Shown: positions 52,989 through 61,586 of the stretch, piece by piece
Layout of the letters: the number at the start of each line of letters is the position of its first letter
Position numbering within the stretch: position 1 is the first letter of the stretch
Source of the DNA: Epilithonimonas mollis
GTDB lineage: Bacteria > Bacteroidota > Bacteroidia > Flavobacteriales > Weeksellaceae
NCBI RefSeq assembly: GCF_900142325.1
Contig: NZ_FRAM01000004.1
Location: forward strand, 124,001-188,000
Length of the DNA: 64,000 nt
Direction: 5' to 3'
Translations under genes and position numbers: made by a program
Notes under the pieces: generated by a model
Told to the model about the DNA's origin: nothing
Database searches by the model: none
The model's input: only the letters and a program-made list of their open reading frames with translations

Positions 52989-53942
52989 CTAAATCAATTC
53001 TTCGATATGATAATTCTTATGTTCGCGATTTGTCCGGATAATCAGTTCGCCTAAGAATCCTGCAACGAATAATAGACTTCCCAAAATCATCATTGTCAAA
53101 GCAATAAAGAACCAAGGATTATTGGCAATCAGATTGCCGTAGATTTTGAAAATATAGACGTCAATCAGTTTTGAAATGCCTAACCAAATGGCAGATAAAA
53201 ACCCGATAATAAACATCAAAGTTCCAGCTGCGCCAAAGAAATGCATCGGTCTTCCGCCGAATCTGCTGACAAACCAAAGGGTTACCAAATCCAGAAATCC
53301 ACGAACAAAACGTTCAGTTCCAAATTTCGATGTTCCATAAGGTCTTGCCTGATGCTGAACAGGTTTCTCCGTAATATTTCTGAAACCTGCATTAGCCGCC
53401 AAAACCGGAATATAACGGTGCATATCGCCATAAACATCGATTGATTTTACGACTTGCTTTCTGTAAGCTTTCAGTCCGCAATTGAAATCGTGAAGCGAAA
53501 CGCCGGAAACTTTTCTTGCCGCTGCATTGAAGAGTTTTGAAGGAATATTTTTGGTCATCACATTATCGAAACGTTTCTTTTTCCAGCCGGAAACGATGTC
53601 GTAATTCCCTGCAGTTACCATTTCGTAAAGTTCAGGAATCTCTTCCGGAAAATCCTGTAAATCTGCATCCATTGTAATAATCACATCGCCATTTACTTTT
53701 TCGAAAGCTGCGTGAAGTGCCTGAGATTTTCCGTAATTTTTTGAGAATTTAATCCCGTGAATCTGAGGGTGCTGGATTTTCAGATTTTCAATAATGGACC
53801 AAGACAAATCCGTGCTTCCGTCATCAATGAACCAGACTTCGTAGGATAATTTATTGTTTCGGCAAACGTTGTCTATTCTGGTGAACAATTCCTCCAAAGA
53901 GTCTTGTTCGTTAAGCAATGGGACGATTATAGAAAGGTTCAT
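52989..53942 (-). CDS. GT2-family glycosyltransferase with two C-terminal membrane spans
   Basis: A 317-residue protein of the GtrB/ArnC/DPM1 type. The GT-A domain (about 1-215) has SIIVPLLNEQ, the nucleotide-binding DDGSTD and the metal motif MDADLQD, then DFNCGLKAYR. Two membrane spans follow at about 235-260 and 275-305. These enzymes transfer a sugar to polyprenyl phosphate. Substrate not determined. Confidence 0.92.
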   Translation of the reverse strand: MNLSIIVPLLNEQDSLEELFTRIDNVCRNNKLSYEVWFIDDGSTDLSWSIIENLKIQHPQIHGIKFSKNYGKSQALHAAFEKVNGDVIITMDADLQDFPEEIPELYEMVTAGNYDIVSGWKKKRFDNVMTKNIPSKLFNAAARKVSGVSLHDFNCGLKAYRKQVVKSIDVYGDMHRYIPVLAANAGFRNITEKPVQHQARPYGTSKFGTERFVRGFLDLVTLWFVSRFGGRPMHFFGAAGTLMFIIGFLSAIWLGISKLIDVYIFKIYGNLIANNPWFFIALTMMILGSLLFVAGFLGELIIRTNREHKNYHIEELI

Positions 53943-54049
53943 ATTTTATAATTAAAATGTTAGATTTAAAATATCAGATGTAGAATTTTAATTTTTGAGA
54001 TTTAATTATTAATTTAAATAAACCTCTTAATTAATTATAATCCAATATC

Positions 54050-54637
54050 TTACTCGTATCGTTTTTTGTTTTTTAAAAATCCCGCAATAATAATGGACAA
54101 AAGTAAATAAAACAAAACAAATCCACCAAAAACCGCAGACAAAAACTGAAAGGAAAAATAGTTTCGTTTTTCTTTCTGGGCCATTTCTCTTGCTACTTTC
54201 GCATTTTTATAATCTGTTTCCAGTTCTTTTATTTTGGTTTGATCTTTAAGATTGGCTGCTTCCAGTTTTTTCTGCTGATAAGCTTCGTCCAGATTGTTTA
54301 ATTCTGTCTGAATATATTGATGACTCAACATATCTCTGGCGTCAGTATCTACATAATTCAGGAATGCGAAAATAGACATGATTGATAAAAAACCTCCGAC
54401 GAACAAAGTCAGAAAACATTGTTTAAAGGCCTGTGGATAAGTGATTTTATTATTTCCGCGCAACCAAAGAACAGATAAGAATCCGCCTAAAACATATAAA
54501 AATGTCATACCGAAAGCATTGACTTTCATACTGGTATCGAAATAACTGGCGTCTGCAAAAAAATAATACACAACGAAGAAAACCAGCATTGTTGCTAAAT
54601 ATAAACCAAAGCCTACAGCTAAAGGATTTTTTGTCAT
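54050..54637 (-). CDS. DUF4199-family membrane protein
   Basis: A 195-residue four-span protein typical of DUF4199, with the first span LYLATMLVFFVVYYFF, then YPQAFKQCFLTLFVGG. A predicted soluble helical hairpin (about 110-155) lies between span three and four. The family is Bacteroidota-specific; function unknown. Confidence 0.82.
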   Translation of the reverse strand: MTKNPLAVGFGLYLATMLVFFVVYYFFADASYFDTSMKVNAFGMTFLYVLGGFLSVLWLRGNNKITYPQAFKQCFLTLFVGGFLSIMSIFAFLNYVDTDARDMLSHQYIQTELNNLDEAYQQKKLEAANLKDQTKIKELETDYKNAKVAREMAQKEKRNYFSFQFLSAVFGGFVLFYLLLSIIIAGFLKNKKRYE

Positions 54638-54756
54638 AATTTTTTTTATTTTTTTTAAAAGCAGAAAATTTTAATTTAATGTTTTTGATAATCAATACCT
54701 TGAACACAAACAAAATTCTTTTCTCTTTTTTCTTTTCTCTTTTTTCTTAAAATTCC

Positions 54757-54764
54757 TATCTTTG
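54757..54764 (+). promoter_or_regulatory. -7 promoter element of the SRP RNA gene
   Basis: TATCTTTG matches TAnnTTTG exactly and ends 4 bases before the RNA 5' end, at the expected distance from a transcription start. Confidence 0.6.
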
Positions 54765-54767
54765 TAC

Positions 54768-54862
54768 CGGCAAGTCCTAAACAACCAGCTCCTGAGAATC
54801 CTCCAGGGTGGGAACGCAGCAAAGGTAATTGGTCGTAGCGGTGTGATTTAGGTAGCTTGCCA
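54768..54862 (+). ncRNA. ffs: signal recognition particle RNA, small bacterial type
   Basis: A 95-base hairpin RNA closed by GGCAAG (54769-54774) with CTTGCC (54856-54861). The apical part holds the SRP54-binding core (GGGAACGCAGCAAAGGTAA), matching the bacterial GGAAnnnAGCAnnnGTAA pattern, and the opposite strand pairs back. Transcribed on + from its own promoter and followed by a T-rich stretch. It works with Ffh in targeting membrane proteins. Confidence 0.88.
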
Positions 54863-54938
54863 TTTTTTGTATCTATACATTAAGAAATTCTGAGATTAAA
54901 TAATTTCCAAATCAATTTAATCTCAGAATTTTTTTTAT

Positions 54939-55622
54939 TTAAAATTCAAACTCCTCTCCCAGTTTTGGCAAAGTAAACTGGATGTTCTTATCCGAGAAAT
55001 GTTTCTTGGCTTCGTCATGATTGATTTCAATAGGAGGGAAAGTGTCGAAATGGCATCCGATTACTTTAGGCGTTTTCAATAATTCTGATGCCGCAAAAGC
55101 TGCTTTTCTGGGACACATTGTATAATGTTTTCCGACTGGAAGGATTGACAAGTCTAAAGTCCCGAAAACCTGCGGAAACAGGCTCATTTCTGAACTTACA
55201 CCAGTATCTCCTGCCAAATACAGATTCCTTTTATCCGAAAATCTGAAAATATAACCGGCTGCCAAACCTCCGTAACTTCCGTCTGGGAAAGAACTTGTGT
55301 GTAATGCCGGAACCATAGAGATTTTCAAACCATCCAACTTCGCAGAACCTCCGAAATTGATATCGATATTATTGGAATGTCCAAAATATCCGCAAATCTC
55401 CGGCTGCCCGATAACTGTTGCTTCAGGATGATTTTCAAGAACTTCTTTCACATCAGCGATATGATCGCCATGCGCATGTGTAATCAAAACATAATCGATT
55501 TTCTGGGCTTTGATGTCAAATCCAGATTCCTCTTTCTGGTAGTTATAAAAAGGGTCCGAAAGAATGGTCTTTCCGTTGTATGTGAACAAAAAACAATTTT
55601 GTCCAAGGAATTTTATTTTCAT
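54939..55622 (-). CDS. metallo-beta-lactamase-fold hydrolase (UPF0173 type)
   Basis: A 227-residue protein with the MBL metal motif THAHGDH (about 50-56), later His at LHTSSFPDG, Asp in LAGDTGV and a His near GCHFDTFPP. The family has a strong tie to menaquinone gene neighbourhoods in Bacteroidota; here menA lies 12 bases upstream. The reaction is unknown. Confidence 0.9.
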   Translation of the reverse strand: MKIKFLGQNCFLFTYNGKTILSDPFYNYQKEESGFDIKAQKIDYVLITHAHGDHIADVKEVLENHPEATVIGQPEICGYFGHSNNIDINFGGSAKLDGLKISMVPALHTSSFPDGSYGGLAAGYIFRFSDKRNLYLAGDTGVSSEMSLFPQVFGTLDLSILPVGKHYTMCPRKAAFAASELLKTPKVIGCHFDTFPPIEINHDEAKKHFSDKNIQFTLPKLGEEFEF

Positions 55623-55634
55623 TTTTTTAGATTA

Positions 55635-56564
55635 TTAATTGAAATAATTAAGTCCGAAAGCTGTCAGAACAGCCATCAGAAAAGTTAAGATCCCAACTTG
55701 CTTCAAGAATGGGTCAAGCATTTTCGGTTCTTTTACGGCCATTATACTTCTCCTTATTTTCATAAAAGGAAATATCAATATCATCACAATGAATGGATAA
55801 TAAATACCTTTTTGCTGAAATCCGTTATACATCAGGAAAGCCAGCATTAATAAGATTGGTAGTTGTAAAAGGATAATTTCATAAATCATTGCATTCCTGA
55901 AGCCTAATCTCAATGCTAAAGTCTTCTTTCCAGCCAATTCGTCATTGACAATATCCCGCATATTATTCAGATTCAGGACAGCCATACTTAGCATTCCGAC
56001 AGCTGTTGCAGGAAATAATAAATCCCAGCTGAAAGATTTGGTAAACAGAAAATAACTGCCGCAAACCGAAACCAATCCGAAAAAGATAAACACAAAAATA
56101 TCGCCCAATCCCATATATCCGTAAGGTTTTTTCCCAACTGTATAACCAATTGCCGCCAAAATACAAGCAATTCCCAATCCAACGAAAATCCAGAATTCTC
56201 TAATATTTGCAGGATAAAAAGCAAGATACAATAAAGCAACCGTTGCTATTAAAGATAATATTGATAACAAAACCACAGCGTTTCTCATTTGAGTTGCCGT
56301 AATTTTTCCGGATGCTACAGCTCTCTGTTCCGCTTCTCCTATTCTGTTCTTGTCGGTTCCTTTTACACCGTCGCCATAATCGTTGGCAAAGTTGGAAAGC
56401 ACCTGATATAATAATGTTACCAACAGCGCTAAAGCGAAAATTCTCCAATCCCAAGTTCCTCCATTTTCAGAAAGTCTCCATTTTGCAATGAAACTTCCCA
56501 TAATTATTCCACTCATAGAAAGTGGTAAAGTTCTAAGCCTTGCGGCTTGTATCCAATGTTCCAT
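55635..56564 (-). CDS. menA: 1,4-dihydroxy-2-naphthoate polyprenyltransferase
   Basis: A 309-residue membrane prenyltransferase with about eight spans. The first Asp-rich motif is NFANDYGDGVKGTD (near 63-76) and the second reads NNMRDIVNDELAGK (near 198-211). It attaches the isoprenoid tail in menaquinone synthesis. Start chosen at MEHWIQAARLRTLPLS. Confidence 0.95.
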   Translation of the reverse strand: MEHWIQAARLRTLPLSMSGIIMGSFIAKWRLSENGGTWDWRIFALALLVTLLYQVLSNFANDYGDGVKGTDKNRIGEAEQRAVASGKITATQMRNAVVLLSILSLIATVALLYLAFYPANIREFWIFVGLGIACILAAIGYTVGKKPYGYMGLGDIFVFIFFGLVSVCGSYFLFTKSFSWDLLFPATAVGMLSMAVLNLNNMRDIVNDELAGKKTLALRLGFRNAMIYEIILLQLPILLMLAFLMYNGFQQKGIYYPFIVMILIFPFMKIRRSIMAVKEPKMLDPFLKQVGILTFLMAVLTAFGLNYFN

Positions 56565-58112
56565 TTATTTTATTTCTGTGGCTTTTAAAGTCATTTTTTT
56601 TGCACCGAAATCTGCACTGTTTTTCAATTCGAAATCAATAGAATTATCTTTGAATGAAACCGTCATCCAATGAGAATGTGGTGTTTCCAGATAAATTGTT
56701 TTCAGCTCCAAAGTGTTTTCATCTCTCCAGCGGAAACTGTTTGTGATTTTTGCAGGATAAAGTTTGTAGCTATCCGTTAATGATCTTTTATCCGAAGTTG
56801 GCTGAATCCTCATTGTTTCCTGCTGATTCCATTTTCCGGAAGTGAATCTGAAAGGATATGATTTTCCGTCAATCACTAATTTCACTTCTAATTTTTCGCC
56901 TTTTGAAATGAATGAAACGGATTGATATTTGTCGCTATTATCAGCGAAAGAATAAGTTTTATTGATTTTAGGGAAGATTTCACTTTTCAAAGATTCAATG
57001 GAAATATTATTTTCCAGATTTTTTAATTTCTGATAAGCTAATTTGTTTTCCGCAAGTGTTTTTGTATCAAAAGCAGGTAAAAGATTATCCCAAACAACAT
57101 TCAATTCTTCCTGTAGATTATTACTTTCTGCTGTGATAATAACAACCGCATCCTCATCCGGCAAAACCAACATATATTGTCCGTAAGCACCATCACCACG
57201 GAAAGAATTGAAACGACTTCTCCACATCTGATAGCCATAACCCTGAACCCAGTCGTTTTCGCTTTTCAGCTTTTCACCGGCATTTGGATTTTGTAAAATA
57301 TGTACAGAACTGGCTTCATTAATCCAATCTTCAGAGATAATCTGCTTTCCGTTCCATTTTCCTTTCTGGAGAAAAAGCTGGGCAAATTTTGCCATATCTT
57401 CGGTCTTTACACGCAATCCCCAACCTCCTGTATTGACGCCTTGCGAATTATTTTCCCAATCATAATCTTTGATTCCAAGCGGGTCAAACAATCTAGGTTT
57501 CAGATAATCCGCAACAGTCTGCCCGGTCACTTTCTGGATAATTGCCGAAAGCATAAATGTGGCTAACGAACTGTAATTGAATTTACTTCCCGGTTTATTA
57601 TCAATCGGAACAGCCAGATAAGCCTTTACCCAATCGTTTTCACTTCCACGGATGAATTCAGGTTCCTTTTCCATTCCTGATGCCATTGTCAGGAGATTCT
57701 GAATTGATAATTCTTTAAGATTATCACTGATTTCTGAAGGTTGTTTATCCGGAAAAAACGAAATGACCTTATCTGTAACTTTCAACCTATTTTCCTGAAC
57801 GGCAAAACCAATTGCCGTCGCAGTAAAACTCTTGCTGCAGGAATACAATCTGTTCTTCAAATCTTTCTGATAAGGATTCCAATATACTTCCGAAACCACT
57901 TTCCCGTGTCTCAAAAGCATAAAACTGTGAAATTCCGTTGATTCTATTTTATTTGCAGCCGTCAGAAATTTTATAATTGCTTCCGAAGAAATCCCTTCTT
58001 TTTCAGGAATGCTTTTTTGCAAAGGAGTCTGAGCAGACAACAGCGCACAAGCAAAAGCCATCTGTGGCAATATTGTTTTTCTGCAAATAAAAGATGAATG
58101 GAACATAAGCAA
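56565..58112 (-). CDS. serine hydrolase of the class C beta-lactamase/penicillin-binding fold
   Basis: A 515-residue exported enzyme. The active-site S-x-x-K motif is SCSK (about 92-95) and a second catalytic Tyr lies in FNYSSL. The catalytic domain covers about 30-350, followed by a beta-rich C-terminal domain (400-515). It lies between menB and menA by position but has no clear tie to menaquinone synthesis. It may act on D-amino-acid peptides or esters. Confidence 0.9.
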   Translation of the reverse strand: MLMFHSSFICRKTILPQMAFACALLSAQTPLQKSIPEKEGISSEAIIKFLTAANKIESTEFHSFMLLRHGKVVSEVYWNPYQKDLKNRLYSCSKSFTATAIGFAVQENRLKVTDKVISFFPDKQPSEISDNLKELSIQNLLTMASGMEKEPEFIRGSENDWVKAYLAVPIDNKPGSKFNYSSLATFMLSAIIQKVTGQTVADYLKPRLFDPLGIKDYDWENNSQGVNTGGWGLRVKTEDMAKFAQLFLQKGKWNGKQIISEDWINEASSVHILQNPNAGEKLKSENDWVQGYGYQMWRSRFNSFRGDGAYGQYMLVLPDEDAVVIITAESNNLQEELNVVWDNLLPAFDTKTLAENKLAYQKLKNLENNISIESLKSEIFPKINKTYSFADNSDKYQSVSFISKGEKLEVKLVIDGKSYPFRFTSGKWNQQETMRIQPTSDKRSLTDSYKLYPAKITNSFRWRDENTLELKTIYLETPHSHWMTVSFKDNSIDFELKNSADFGAKKMTLKATEIK

Positions 58113-58132
58113 TTGTTCTGTTTATTTATTAA

Positions 58133-58969
58133 TTAAGAAATCCACTGGTCGTCTCCGAAATTCGGCTTACGCTTTTCTAGGAAAGCATTTCTACCTTCCT
58201 TCGCTTCTTCTGTCATATAAGCTAAACGCGTTGCTTCACCAGCGAAAATCTGCTGACCTACCATCCCGTCGTCTGTCAGATTCATCGCAAATTTTAACAT
58301 CCTGATGGATGTTGGAGATTTAGCAAGTATTTCCTGCGCCCATTCGTAGGCGGTATTTTCCAATTCTGCATGAGGAATAACGGCGTTGACCATTCCCATA
58401 TCAGCAGCTTCCTGAGCCGAATAATTTCTTCCTAAAAAGAAAATTTCTCTGGCTTTTTTCTGACCAACCATTTTCGCCAAATAAGCAGAACCATAACCAC
58501 CGTCAAAACTTGTAACATCAGCATCGGTTTGTTTGAAAATTGCGTGCTCTTCACTCGCCAAAGTCAAATCACAAACCACGTGAAGCGAATGTCCGCCACC
58601 AACTGCCCAACCATTAACAACAGCAATCACCGCTTTTGGCATAAAACGAATCAAACGCTGAACTTCCAAAATATTGAGACGATGTCTTCCGTCTTCTCCA
58701 ACGTAACCCTGATGTCCACGTGCTTTTTGGTCGCCACCGCTGCAAAAAGCGTGACCGCCGTCCTTCGGACTTGGACCTTCGCCTGTCAACAAAACTACTC
58801 CGATTGACGAATCTTCGTAAGCGTCATAAAAAGCATCGTAAAGTTCTGAGGTTGTTTTTGGTCGGAAAGCGTTTCTGACTTCTGGTCTGTTGATAGCGAT
58901 TCTTGCGACGCCATTTGACTTTTTATAGGTAATATCTTGGTATTCTTTGACGGTCTTCCAGTCTGCCAT
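58133..58969 (-). CDS. menB: 1,4-dihydroxy-2-naphthoyl-CoA synthase
   Basis: A 278-residue crotonase-fold enzyme of menaquinone synthesis. It has the MenB pattern FCSGGDQKARG near 76-86 and the oxyanion/active-site segment AVVNGWAVGGGHSLH and DVTSFDGGYGS with the catalytic Asp/Ser/Tyr. Near perfect family length. Divides menaquinone genes in two with the hydrolase between. Confidence 0.96.
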   Translation of the reverse strand: MADWKTVKEYQDITYKKSNGVARIAINRPEVRNAFRPKTTSELYDAFYDAYEDSSIGVVLLTGEGPSPKDGGHAFCSGGDQKARGHQGYVGEDGRHRLNILEVQRLIRFMPKAVIAVVNGWAVGGGHSLHVVCDLTLASEEHAIFKQTDADVTSFDGGYGSAYLAKMVGQKKAREIFFLGRNYSAQEAADMGMVNAVIPHAELENTAYEWAQEILAKSPTSIRMLKFAMNLTDDGMVGQQIFAGEATRLAYMTEEAKEGRNAFLEKRKPNFGDDQWIS

Positions 58970-59214
58970 TTTTTGAAAATTTTAGAGTGTAAATATACGC
59001 AGAACAGATGTTGTTTCAAAAGGAAATCAATGAAACGTTTTATTGGAATGCGAAAGGGATAGTAGCGGTTATCCTTTTTTGCATGGGCAAAAGCTTGGGC
59101 AAAAAAGATATTAGCGGATAGCCCGACCCGCTTGTTTTGTTTGCCTTGAAGAAAATTTCTTTTGCGACCAAAACGTAAAAGGCAAATAAAACAAAGGGTT
59201 ACGCCCCAATAAAA
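58970..59214. repeat. structured intergenic element, possible dispersed repeat
   Basis: Non-coding stretch unlike its neighbours, more GC-rich and folded. It has a TTTTTTGC (59084-59091) / GCAAAAAA pair around a short loop, and TTGTTTTGTTTGCC pairing with GGCAAATAAAACAA about 30 bases later. The GATAGTAGCGG / GATATTAGCGGATAGCCCGACCCGC bits (about 59060-59131, split) are the type of sequence that recurs between genes in Chryseobacterium, to my recollection; only one copy is in this window. Confidence 0.4.
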
Positions 59215-59238
59215 AAGCTCCGGAAAAATCCAGAGCTT
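59215..59238 (-). terminator. terminator of the DUF4920 gene
   Basis: Arms AAGCTC (59215-59220) and GAGCTT (59233-59238); on the minus strand a T-run follows. Confidence 0.75.
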
Positions 59239-59259
59239 ATAAATTATTTTGAAATCAAT

Positions 59260-59757
59260 TTATTCTACAACTTTGATAGCGCTTGCCAAAAATCTGGTTT
59301 CAGTTTTTAGTTCTGTGATAGCGTCGATTTCTGCCTGAGATTTTTTGGCATCTTCAGCGTAATGTTGCAATTCTTTTACAGAAGTGGTTTTGCTTTCTGC
59401 ACTGCCTTCCAAAACTACCGTTTTACCTTCCAAGGCTGTTGGAACGAAGAATGCATAATCTTTCATCTTAACGAAGATTGTTTCTCCTGAATCTGTTGCG
59501 AGGCTTACCCAACATCCTTTTTTCGGACAAACACCGGTTACTTTTCCTTTTACGGAAGTTTTGGCAATTTTTGGTGTTGATTTTAATTCTTTGTTCAGTT
59601 CGTCTGTAGAGATCGCCTTCCTAACCGACTTTGCAGAAACATCTTTACCATAGAACTCGCCCACTTTTGCATCACCGGCTGGCGGAGCAGATTGTGCAAA
59701 AGCCGAAACAGACAACCCTGTCAATACGAATGCAAACAATATATTTTTCATAATCAA
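59260..59757 (-). CDS. DUF4920-family exported protein
   Basis: A 165-residue protein with a signal peptide (LSVSAFAQ). The body contains the family motif GVCPKKGCWVSLATDSGETIFVKMKDYAFFVP (split as residues 75-106), with a C-x4-C pair that could bind metal or form a disulfide, and ends in a short beta strand. Role unknown; a periplasmic copper or redox function is possible. Confidence 0.85.
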   Translation of the reverse strand: MIMKNILFAFVLTGLSVSAFAQSAPPAGDAKVGEFYGKDVSAKSVRKAISTDELNKELKSTPKIAKTSVKGKVTGVCPKKGCWVSLATDSGETIFVKMKDYAFFVPTALEGKTVVLEGSAESKTTSVKELQHYAEDAKKSQAEIDAITELKTETRFLASAIKVVE

Positions 59758-59901
59758 TGATTTATTTTTAATGCTGTAAATTTAGAAAATTAATTAAAAT
59801 GAAAATATTTATTTTTTGATGTAACGAAAGAGACTTTCCGGTTGTCTTATCTTATATAAATTCAAAATCCTCTAAAATTTGTACTTATAAAATTTATACT
59901 T

Positions 59902-60717
59902 ATGAAAATAAAACTTTTATCTCTGATTCTTTTGGCTTCTGTAGGAAATTTCTCTTGCATACAGACCAAAAATGGCTCTAATGACGTGATGTTTTCTCAC
60001 ATTCTTTCCGATGCCGGCAAAGGTGAAGTGATTGAGAAATCTTATTCTGTAGACTTTGACGAATTACAGATTTCCACTTCACTGAATGCAGAAGTTTATA
60101 AATCTGACCAGGAAAAAATCGTTGTTTATGCTCCTTCTGATCTGATGCAATATGTCATTGTAAAACAAGACGGAAGAAAAGTGCAGGTAAAAATCGAGTC
60201 CAAAGGCATGAAAAGCATATCTACCGACAGAATAAAAATTAAGGTGTATGCTAAAGATTTTGACAGATTGGCAGCCAACTCCAGCGGAAGTATTGTTCTG
60301 AAAGATGCTTTCAAATTTTCTGACCTTGATGTGAAGGTATCAAGCTCGGGAAGCATCAAAGGAAATATCAGCGGAAACAACATCAACATCCAGGCTTCCA
60401 GCAGCGGCGATTATAACGGAGAGGTGAACGCCAAAACTCTGAATATGCAGACCTCGTCTTCCGGCGGAATCAGCATCAAAGGAAAAGTGGACAGCGTGAG
60501 TGCTCAGGCTTCTTCCTCGGGAGATATCAAAGCGGAAAACTTGACAGCCGACAGTGCAGTTCTGACAACGTCGTCCTCGGCTGATATAACAATTGGAGTC
60601 CGTCAAAACCTTACCGCAAGCGCATCTTCCAGCGGAGACATCAATGTTATCAAGAGAGGGGAACTGAATAAAGTGACCAAAAACGAAAGCAGCTCCGGAT
60701 CTGTTAATATCCGATAA
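59902..60717 (+). CDS. GIN-domain (DUF2807) lipoprotein
   Basis: A 271-residue lipoprotein with a signal ending at Cys19 (NFSCIQ). The body is a run of Ser/Gly-rich beta-helix turns (SSSGSIKGNISG, SSSGDYNGEV, SSSGGISIKG, SSSGDIKAEN), giving at least six rungs. It is rigid and repetitive, suited to a surface scaffold or binding role. Divergent from the DUF4920 gene and ending at a strong hairpin. Confidence 0.88.
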   Translation: MKIKLLSLILLASVGNFSCIQTKNGSNDVMFSHILSDAGKGEVIEKSYSVDFDELQISTSLNAEVYKSDQEKIVVYAPSDLMQYVIVKQDGRKVQVKIESKGMKSISTDRIKIKVYAKDFDRLAANSSGSIVLKDAFKFSDLDVKVSSSGSIKGNISGNNINIQASSSGDYNGEVNAKTLNMQTSSSGGISIKGKVDSVSAQASSSGDIKAENLTADSAVLTTSSSADITIGVRQNLTASASSSGDINVIKRGELNKVTKNESSSGSVNIR

Positions 60718-60752
60718 TTCATTATATTATATTATTTTCTTTCAAAAACGAG

Positions 60753-60779
60753 AAGAGCCTTGAAAATTTCAAGGCTCTT
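60753..60779. terminator. bidirectional hairpin terminator
   Basis: Arms AAGAGCCTTGAAA and TTTCAAGGCTCTT with a one-base centre and a following T-run; between the GIN gene (+) and the zinc-ribbon-family gene (-). Confidence 0.9.
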
Positions 60780-60804
60780 TTTATTTGGCTTTAGTTAAAT
60801 CCGA

Positions 60805-61584
60805 TTAGTTGAATTTAATAATATCTTCCATTTTTGCAGTTTCTTCGTTTACCAACTCATCATCCACAAGGATTTTCCCGGAATGCTCATCGATAATGAT
60901 TTTCTTTCTCTGCGCTATTTCCATCTGCTTTTGCGGCGGAATGGTGAAGAACGAACCTTTCGGTGCTCCTCTTTCCAGACCTACAACTGCAAGACCTGTA
61001 GAAGAACCCTGACGGATTCTCTGATAAGAGACCAAAAGTCTTTCATCAATTTTCTCGGCAAACTCTTTAGATTTTTCTAACAGATAGTCTTCTTCTTTCT
61101 GAGTTTCAGCGATCAGTGTGTCCAGTTCGCTTTTTTTATGAGAAAGATGATTTTTAAGTTCATCAATTTTATTAGTAAGATCCAATAAAGTTTCTTTTTT
61201 ATGATCGATTCTGCCTCCGAATTCTTTGATTCTTTTTTCAGCAAGCTGGATCTCCAGTTCCTGATACTCCACTTCTTTTGCTAATGCTTCGAATTCTTTG
61301 TTATTTCTAACATTATCTTGCTGCGTCTTATATTTTTCAATAAGGTTGTGCGCTTGTTTCATCAACTCTTTTTTAGCGTTGATTTCAGCATTCTGCTCAG
61401 CAATTTCGGATTCGAATTTTTGGGCTCTTTTTTCAAGACCTTCAATTTCTATCTCAAGATCTTCCACTTCAATCGGCAATTCGCCTCTTGTATTGCGAAT
61501 CTCATCCAAACGGGAATCGATGATTTGCAAATCGTAAAGAGCTCTTAATTTTTCTTCAACAGAAATTTCGTTTACTTTAGCCAT
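60805..61584 (-). CDS. coiled-coil protein of the CT398/C4 zinc-ribbon family, without zinc cysteines
   Basis: A 259-residue protein: long antiparallel coiled coil (about 10-190) and a C-terminal region matching the zf-RING_7/CT398 family. In most homologues that region has two CxxC pairs; here the matching segment (GAPKGSFFTIPPQ, then IIIDEHSGKILVD) has no Cys at all, so zinc cannot be bound in the usual way. Positions and surrounding residues are well conserved. 2 bases downstream of the Nif3-like gene, likely one transcript. Confidence 0.88.
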   Translation of the reverse strand: MAKVNEISVEEKLRALYDLQIIDSRLDEIRNTRGELPIEVEDLEIEIEGLEKRAQKFESEIAEQNAEINAKKELMKQAHNLIEKYKTQQDNVRNNKEFEALAKEVEYQELEIQLAEKRIKEFGGRIDHKKETLLDLTNKIDELKNHLSHKKSELDTLIAETQKEEDYLLEKSKEFAEKIDERLLVSYQRIRQGSSTGLAVVGLERGAPKGSFFTIPPQKQMEIAQRKKIIIDEHSGKILVDDELVNEETAKMEDIIKFN

Positions 61585-61586
61585 AT

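Noticed and set aside
54050-54637. Frameshifted DUF4199 gene
   Set aside because: A second overlapping frame (54450-54713) is merely a shadow; the 195-residue frame is uninterrupted and has the family pattern.
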